Of a DNA stretch of 11,948 nucleotides, positions 6,995 through 11,948 are shown in pieces (position 1 is the stretch's first letter; every line of letters begins with the position of its first letter). The notes under the pieces are model-generated. The model searched no databases, was not told where the DNA came from, and saw nothing but the letters and a program-made list of their open reading frames with translations. Origin of the DNA: Chlamydiota bacterium. Lineage in GTDB: Bacteria; Chlamydiota; Chlamydiia; Chlamydiales; Rhabdochlamydiaceae. A program made the translations under genes and the position numbers. The DNA is taken from assembly GCA_013041585.1 (NCBI GenBank), contig JABEVM010000060.1, forward strand, positions 1 through 11,948, written 5' to 3'.

Positions 6995-8341
6995 ATGGAA
7001 GAACAAATTGCAGAGCAAAAAGAAGAATTTTCAAATGATCTAGTCCGCTTTTCCGCAAATCGCAAAGCCGACTGCATAATTGAATTCGATGTACACGCTT
7101 CAACAAGCTTGATAGAAAAAGAACATAAGCAAGCTGTAAAAGCTGTAGCCAAACAAGTTTCTCTTCCTGGATTCAGAAAAGGAAGGGCGCCTGAAGAACT
7201 CATTGTCAAAAAATTCCCTAAAGATGTCGACCAGAAATGGCAACAGCTGATTGCAGATGCAGCCTTTAAAGAGTGCATAAAAATTTCAAAATATCCCATA
7301 TTACAAGGAAGCAATAAAGTTTCCTTTACAATGAAACAGCATGATTTGAAAAAAGGGGCACATCTTACTCTCCAATTCGAAACAGAACCTGTAATCCCCT
7401 CTGTTGATCCAAAGCTCATTGAAATCAAAGAAATTACAAGACCAGAAGTGAATAAAGAGAAAGTTGATGAAACAATCAGACAAGTACAGCTCTTTTTTGC
7501 AGAATGGGCACCAGTTGAAGGCCGTCCTGTTAAAGAAGGTGACTTTGTCTTATTAGATGTAGATGTTGTAGAGACACAGGCCCCTGAAAAGGTTTTTGAA
7601 AATACCCGTTTTGAAGTTTCTGATAAATACATGGCAAAATGGATGCAAGATCTGGTTCTTGGACAAAAACAAGGATCTTCTTTAGAAGGGATCAGCAAAC
7701 CAGACGACACCTTATCCGAAAAAGAGAAAGAAGAGTTTGCTCCTAAAAAGACAAGAGTCACCATTAAAAAAATTGAAACAGCAACTGTTCCAGATTTAAA
7801 TGAGGACTTCGCAAAAAAACTCGGAGTCGCTTCCGTAGAAGATCTATTTACAAACATCGAAAAAATGTTGCATAAGCAAGCTGATGCTCATGTAACTGAA
7901 AAGCTCCGAGATCAAGTATCTGACGAGCTTTTGAAAAAATTCCATTTTGACCTGCCAAAAACTCTTGTTCAGAAAGAAACGGAATTTAGACTGAAGCAGC
8001 TTTATCAAGATCCAGATTTTGAAGACCATTGGAAACGTATTCCGAATACAGAAAGACGTAATATGGTAGAGTCAATCTATCTTCATGCTGAAAAAGCAGT
8101 TCGCATGTTCTACCTTTGCCGTAAGATTATTAGCGAAGCGAAAATTTCTGTATCGCCTAAAGATCTTCCTAAAAGACCAACAACTCCTTTGGAAGCTCTT
8201 CTTCAACCGCAAAGCTTTTTACAACCGCAACCCGAAAACGAGCCTCATCAAGCCGAAGCTTTTTCTAAGCTTATTTTGGAAAAAGCCCAAGACTATATTA
8301 TCAGCAAAGCTAGCTCGCCAAGCGAGACAACTGTTGCGTAA
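6995..8341 (+). CDS. tig: Trigger factor
   Basis: Ribosome-associated chaperone that meets nascent chains at the exit tunnel. The 448-residue length fits the family. Order: the N-terminal ribosome-binding domain with signature GFRKGRAP at 59-66 (the loop that docks on L23), a reduced FKBP-like domain at about 155-262, then the helical C-terminal chaperone domain from about 265. The FKBP-like part keeps EGDFVLLDVDVV at 181-192 but lacks the usual IPGFE-type active-site run; the aligned stretch reads MAKWMQDL (213-220), so prolyl isomerase activity is doubtful. Residues near 400-415 are Pro/Gln-rich, with LQPQ occurring twice, perhaps a flexible linker inside the last helices. A strong ribosome site, AAGGAG at 6984-6989, lies 5 nt before the ATG. 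The downstream neighbours are clpP and clpX, the same order as in many bacteria. Confidence 0.96.
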   Translation: MEEQIAEQKEEFSNDLVRFSANRKADCIIEFDVHASTSLIEKEHKQAVKAVAKQVSLPGFRKGRAPEELIVKKFPKDVDQKWQQLIADAAFKECIKISKYPILQGSNKVSFTMKQHDLKKGAHLTLQFETEPVIPSVDPKLIEIKEITRPEVNKEKVDETIRQVQLFFAEWAPVEGRPVKEGDFVLLDVDVVETQAPEKVFENTRFEVSDKYMAKWMQDLVLGQKQGSSLEGISKPDDTLSEKEKEEFAPKKTRVTIKKIETATVPDLNEDFAKKLGVASVEDLFTNIEKMLHKQADAHVTEKLRDQVSDELLKKFHFDLPKTLVQKETEFRLKQLYQDPDFEDHWKRIPNTERRNMVESIYLHAEKAVRMFYLCRKIISEAKISVSPKDLPKRPTTPLEALLQPQSFLQPQPENEPHQAEAFSKLILEKAQDYIISKASSPSETTVA

Positions 8342-8386
8342 TATAGGTTTGATTGGCAATATCGATCTAAACAGGAGAAAACGTTT

Positions 8387-8995
8387 ATGTACTCAATTCC
8401 GTATGTCATAGAAGATACTGGTCGTGGCGAAAGAGCCATGGATATTTTTTCAAGACTACTCAAAGACCGCATTGTTTTCATTGGAACAGAAATCAACGAT
8501 CAAGTTGCAAATACGATCATTGCGCAATTATTATTTTTGCGTGCTGAGGATCCAAAGAAAGATGTAAATGTCTACATCAATTCTCCGGGTGGGTATATCA
8601 CTGCGGGACTTGCAATCTATGACACTATGCGTTTCATGGGATATGACATTAATACTTATTGCCTGGGGCAAGCAGCTTCGATGGCGGCACTTCTTTTAGC
8701 AGCAGGGACCAAAGGAAAACGTTTTGCACTTCCTAATTCCCGTATTATGATTCACCAACCGTCTGGTGGAATCATCGGAACTTCTGCTGATATTGCTTTG
8801 CAAGCCAAAGAAATTCTCATTATGAAGAGAATCTGCGCCCAAATCTTCGCAGATGCTACAGGAAAAAGCATTGAAAAGATCATTGAAGACTCTGAAAGAG
8901 ATTTCTACATGAACCCGGAAGAGGCTCTTCAATATGGCCTCATCGATAAAATAGCAAATCAACCTACAAAAGCAATTGAGCCTCCAAAGGCCTAA
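8387..8995 (+). CDS. clpP: ATP-dependent Clp protease proteolytic subunit
   Basis: Serine peptidase that forms the barrel-shaped chamber of the ClpXP protease. The 202 residues match the family length, and the catalytic triad is complete: Ser98 in GQAASMAA, His123 in IMIHQPSGG and Asp172 in ERDFYMNPEEA. The oxyanion-hole and strand region YINSPGGYITAG at 63-74 is typical. Ribosome site AGGAGA at 8373-8378, 8 nt before the ATG, supports the start. Chlamydiae carry two clpP genes; the copy next to clpX is called clpP2 in Chlamydia, so this is the likely orthologue (from memory). It lies 45 bp after tig and its stop is 7 bp before the chosen clpX ATG, consistent with one transcript. Only a very short propeptide, if any, is likely. 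Confidence 0.97.
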   Translation: MYSIPYVIEDTGRGERAMDIFSRLLKDRIVFIGTEINDQVANTIIAQLLFLRAEDPKKDVNVYINSPGGYITAGLAIYDTMRFMGYDINTYCLGQAASMAALLLAAGTKGKRFALPNSRIMIHQPSGGIIGTSADIALQAKEILIMKRICAQIFADATGKSIEKIIEDSERDFYMNPEEALQYGLIDKIANQPTKAIEPPKA

Positions 8996-9002
8996 AAAAA
9001 AC

Positions 9003-10217
9003 ATGACAAAAAACTCTAGCGAAACTCCTACTTGTTCCTTTTGCGGCAGATCTGAAGAAGCTGTCGAAAAACTCATTTCCGGGCCTACTGCCTTTATCTG
9101 TGATAAGTGCGTGCACCTCTGTCTTGATATTGTACAGAAAAAGGAAACCCATCATGAGCTCAAAATTTTAAAGCCAAAAGAGATCAAGGAAAAGCTCGAT
9201 GAATATGTCATAGGCCAAGAAAGGGCAAAAAAAACGATTGCTGTAGCTGTCTATAATCATTATAAACGAATTCGCTCAATGGGCCAGACCAAAGAAGTTG
9301 AGTATAGCAAATCGAATGTAATGCTACTTGGACCTACAGGATCGGGAAAAACCCTCATTGCGCGTACCCTTGCTAGCATTTTAGATGTCCCCTTTGCGAT
9401 TGCAGATGCAACAACTCTTACGGAAGCCGGCTATGTCGGTGAAGACGTAGAAAACATCATTTTACGCCTTGTACAAGCTGCGGACTATGATATTGCAAGA
9501 GCGGAACTTGGGATCATCTATGTCGACGAAATCGATAAAATCCGTAAATCCACAGGAAACGTTTCGATTACAAGAGACGTATCAGGGGAAGGGGTACAAC
9601 AAGCTCTTTTAAAAATTGTAGAAGGGACTGTTGCCAACGTTCCTCCAAAAGGCGGCCGAAAGCATCCAAACCAAGAATATATCAAGGTAAACACCCAAAA
9701 CATCCTCTTTATAGTAGGAGGAGCGTTTGTTCATCTTGATAAGATCATTGCGAAAAGGCTAGGGAAGAGCACGATCGGATTTGATGCTGCAAGCACAAAA
9801 TCCCAAGACGTTCATGAAACCAACTACCTTCTCTCTAAAGTAGAACCAGAAGACCTTGTTGAATTTGGGATGATACCTGAATTTATTGGAAGATTTAACA
9901 GCATCGCCAACTGCAACGAGCTGACTTTAGAAGATCTAATGGAAATTCTAGTTACCCCAAAAAATGCCATCATTAAGCAATATAAACAGCTATTTGAGGA
10001 AGAGAATGTAAACCTTGAGTTTACAGATGACGCCTTAGAAGCCATGGCAGAAAAAGCCAAATCGACAGGAACGGGAGCGAGAGCCCTCCGCATGATCGCG
10101 GAAAGCCTCCTTCTTGAACTCATGTTTGATGTGCCGTCAGATCCGAGTATTAAAGGTGTTAAAGTTACAAAAGAGTGCATTACAGAGAATGCAACGCCTG
10201 TGATCGTGAAAGCTTAG
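9003..10217 (+). CDS. clpX: ATP-dependent Clp protease ATPase subunit ClpX
   Basis: AAA+ unfoldase that recognises tagged or damaged proteins and threads them into ClpP. From ATG 9003 the protein has 404 residues. The N-terminal zinc-binding domain has Cys11, Cys14, Cys33 and Cys36. The AAA+ core shows Walker A GPTGSGKT at 110-117, pore loop GYVG at 143-146, Walker B IIYVDEID at 171-178, RKH substrate loop at 219-221, ClpP-docking IGF loop at 258-260 and sensor-2 GTGARALR at 356-363. All key residues are present, so an active ClpXP partner is expected. The frame can be read from TTG at 8976, inside clpP, but the ATG is preferred because family members begin just before the first zinc-site cysteines. 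A modest AAAGG site at 8986-8990 precedes it. It is the last gene of the tRNA-tig-clpP unit. Confidence 0.97.
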   Translation: MTKNSSETPTCSFCGRSEEAVEKLISGPTAFICDKCVHLCLDIVQKKETHHELKILKPKEIKEKLDEYVIGQERAKKTIAVAVYNHYKRIRSMGQTKEVEYSKSNVMLLGPTGSGKTLIARTLASILDVPFAIADATTLTEAGYVGEDVENIILRLVQAADYDIARAELGIIYVDEIDKIRKSTGNVSITRDVSGEGVQQALLKIVEGTVANVPPKGGRKHPNQEYIKVNTQNILFIVGGAFVHLDKIIAKRLGKSTIGFDAASTKSQDVHETNYLLSKVEPEDLVEFGMIPEFIGRFNSIANCNELTLEDLMEILVTPKNAIIKQYKQLFEEENVNLEFTDDALEAMAEKAKSTGTGARALRMIAESLLLELMFDVPSDPSIKGVKVTKECITENATPVIVKA

Positions 10218-10220
10218 GCT

Positions 10221-10235
10221 ATACTTCTCAAGTAT
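10221..10235. terminator. Short hairpin between convergent genes
   Basis: ATACTT (10221-10226) and AAGTAT (10230-10235) form a 6-bp stem with loop CTC, 3 bp past the clpX stop. A T-rich stretch follows on the plus strand, so it may serve as a weak terminator for clpX. The convergent gene ends at 10255, so the same 37-bp gap would have to end both transcripts. Confidence 0.4.
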
Positions 10236-10254
10236 GTTCTTCCTTTCGATGCAC

Positions 10255-11948
10255 TTAGTCATCTAGAAGATAGCGAGGTTGCCCATCACCTGTTCTAGAA
10301 CTAGAGCCGGCTTCAGCATCAGAGCGCATATCTATTAAGCTACTCATATCTGAATCAACCCTTCTCCTTGGAGGTGAACCAAACATATCCTCAGCCGCAT
10401 CATCCAGTACTCGATAAAGTTCACCATCAGATAAATCATCTTCCTCATCAAGAACACGACGTACCGGTTGTAGAGATGTCGTAGCTCTATGAAACTCGCT
10501 CTCAAACAATTCTGTTGCTTGCGAAGAAGGTGGTGTGTTTAATCTTGTAGTCATTTGATCCACGAAAGCGACAAGTGTTGCAGGATCTTTTTCATCAACT
10601 GCACCCAAAATACTTCTAACTCCTTCTTCTTGCTCAAGAAACATAGTAGATGTAACTACACCTAAGGCTACATCATCACAGTGTTTTATCGCACGAGCTG
10701 CAGAAGGAGAGACTCCATCAAATACGCTTGCCCAAGGGATATTGTTATTTCTTGCCGTATTCTCCATACAGGCTATCGTTACTAACACTTCCTCAACAGA
10801 TTTTTTTTGCCCCTTTCCACTGATGACATCAGTAAGTCTTGCTTCATATCCAAGGCGAGCTCTTTCTTCTGCCTCACTCACATCTGGCAACGATCTGATA
10901 CGGCTTATCCATCCACCTTTTTTATGGAGTTCAGCACGTTCTTTTTCAGCAATTGCTTCAATCGCTTTTTTCGCTTTTTCTAAATCTTGTTTCTTTATTC
11001 CCTGATCGTTTGTAAGTTCACGGAATGCGATACCAACTGCAACTGCAAACCAGTCAACATCTCTCATGGCATTACTAAGCGCTACAAGGTTTTTATCCGT
11101 TTTGGCATCGGGGAGTGTTTCTAATTCATCTAGAAACTTCTGGTGATATTTCTGAATGTTGTTAAAACGAGCCAATACACGTGGTAAAGTTTCTTTAGGT
11201 AGCTCCTTCATAATTTCAGGATAATATTCTAGAAATTTTGTCCCATCTTTTTTTGATTTTTTAACTACTGCACCTAAACTTGGTGTAGAAGCAGAATCTA
11301 ACGATGTAGAAGATCCATAATACGTTGAGGAGGGCCGAACAACTGGCCCAAGCGCTGCCCCACCAAAGTTAACAACTTTAGATTCCCGTAAAAGAGTTTC
11401 TATTTTCTCTAAAGAGTCTCCGATAACTTTTTTGTATTCCTGATTTAAAACGGTCACATCAGTACTTCCACTAGGAGAAACGAAGTCAACTGGCCTTTGT
11501 AAATCTTCTAAAGGCTCTTCAATTGTGATTCCGCCTTCTAAATAACGATACGTTCCACGTGTTACATTAATATCAATGTCTCTATTTCCAAAGCTAGCCC
11601 CTTTAGATTGTCTGATTTTAACGCATAAAGCTTCGAATTCGACTTGTACCTTTTCATAAACAGCTTTCGCTTTTTCCTCTGTTGGGCTTATTTCATGCTG
11701 AGACCCTCCCATATGACTGACAACGTAGAATTTCTTTGGCGCCGCAGCCGAAGCTGCTGAAGAAGGTACTGCCAAAGAACTAGGAGCCGCCATAGAGGAA
11801 ACTTGTGGAGAACCGGAAGCTGAGAAAGTGCCTGTTCCACCAAGAGCATTGATCCCCGCCGAAGAACTTGGAGGTAAGCCTGTTGCGACGTTCGCGGAAG
11901 GACTTGGATGTAAGTCTGTTACAACGCTAACCCCTGTAACTCTAGAAG
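10255..11948 (-). CDS. Unrecognised repeat-containing protein, 5' end missing
   Basis: I do not recognise this gene. The frame is open for at least 563 codons and runs off the right edge. An ATG exists at 11791-11793, but no ribosome site precedes it and the frame continues upstream for 51 more codons with no ATG, GTG or TTG, so the true start is probably outside the window. Numbering from that Met, the protein has an upstream Ser/Pro/Gly/Thr-rich stretch with a 12-residue repeat, an Ala/Ser-rich 1-20, a mixed region at 21-140, a Ser/Thr-rich linker at about 150-175, a helical charged region at 180-345, a second probably helical region at 346-440, and an acidic tail at 446-512 with RVLD twice. 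No signal peptide can be judged with the start missing; no hydrophobic segment long enough to span a membrane is seen. Residues 202-225 resemble the first conserved block of Dbl-homology (RhoGEF) domains, so a secreted host-directed effector is possible but unproven. It is convergent with clpX and looks outside the conserved operon. Confidence 0.88.
   Translation of the reverse strand, partial: SRVTGVSVVTDLHPSPSANVATGLPPSSSAGINALGGTGTFSASGSPQVSSMAAPSSLAVPSSAASAAAPKKFYVVSHMGGSQHEISPTEEKAKAVYEKVQVEFEALCVKIRQSKGASFGNRDIDINVTRGTYRYLEGGITIEEPLEDLQRPVDFVSPSGSTDVTVLNQEYKKVIGDSLEKIETLLRESKVVNFGGAALGPVVRPSSTYYGSSTSLDSASTPSLGAVVKKSKKDGTKFLEYYPEIMKELPKETLPRVLARFNNIQKYHQKFLDELETLPDAKTDKNLVALSNAMRDVDWFAVAVGIAFRELTNDQGIKKQDLEKAKKAIEAIAEKERAELHKKGGWISRIRSLPDVSEAEERARLGYEARLTDVISGKGQKKSVEEVLVTIACMENTARNNNIPWASVFDGVSPSAARAIKHCDDVALGVVTSTMFLEQEEGVRSILGAVDEKDPATLVAFVDQMTTRLNTPPSSQATELFESEFHRATTSLQPVRRVLDEEDDLSDGELYRVLDDAAEDMFGSPPRRRVDSDMSSLIDMRSDAEAGSSSRTGDGQPRYLLDD
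11858..11929 (-). repeat. 36-bp tandem repeat, two copies, in the edge gene
   Basis: Bases 11858-11893 and 11894-11929 match at 28 of 36 positions. The period is 12 codons, so the frame is kept. The encoded 12-mers, VVTDLHPSPSAN and VATGLPPSSSAG, share 7 residues. The copies lie near the window edge, so more units may continue beyond it. Confidence 0.75.

Noticed and set aside
6964..7857. 297-codon open frame antisense to tig
   Set aside because: Ser/Phe-rich composition typical of the reverse complement of a Lys/Glu-rich gene; no ribosome site, and tig is clearly the real gene.
10742..11005. 87-codon plus-strand frame inside the edge gene
   Set aside because: A shadow of the long minus-strand frame, with Ser/Phe/Ala-rich composition and no ribosome site.

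Overview
The window looks like a stretch of a chlamydial chromosome. From memory, the gene order pckG - mreB - SWIM/SNF2 helicase (reading left) and tig - clpP - clpX (reading right) is the one around CT710-CT705 in Chlamydia trachomatis. The MreB has the extended N-terminus known in chlamydiae. The moderately AT-rich composition, and a last gene I do not recognise from Chlamydia proper, suggest an amoeba- or arthropod-associated 'environmental' chlamydia, but I cannot name the genus.

Layout. Bases 1-178 hold no convincing gene, only a hairpin just after the pckG stop. Bases 179-6558 are a compact minus-strand cluster: a 1160-residue SWIM/SNF2 helicase, then mreB after 9 bp, then GTP-dependent PEP carboxykinase (pckG) after 8 bp. 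Bases 6559-6794 are an AT-rich divergent control region with weak promoter-like sequences and a perfect inverted repeat. Bases 6795-10217 form a plus-strand unit: two identical tRNA-Gly(GCC) genes 27 bp apart, then tig (trigger factor) 29 bp later, clpP 45 bp later and clpX 7 bp later. A short hairpin lies in the 37-bp gap after clpX. A convergent minus-strand gene then runs off the right edge, open for at least 563 codons.

How the genes fit together. The plus unit is a protein-quality-control operon: a nascent-chain chaperone plus both subunits of the ClpXP protease. Its transcript probably begins with the two tRNAs. The minus unit combines a DNA-dependent ATPase, the actin homologue that organises chlamydial division, and the entry enzyme of gluconeogenesis. 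Their spacing suggests co-transcription, although their functions do not obviously connect.

The least ordinary part is the right-hand gene. Its protein has a Ser/Ala/Pro-rich, repeat-containing N-terminal region, a mainly helical, charged middle and an acidic tail. One stretch resembles the first conserved block of eukaryotic Dbl-homology (RhoGEF) domains, and a second, weaker stretch recalls RasGEF domains. This would fit a host-directed effector, but it rests on eye-matching only. I found no mobile element, CRISPR array, defence island or clearly novel multi-gene system.
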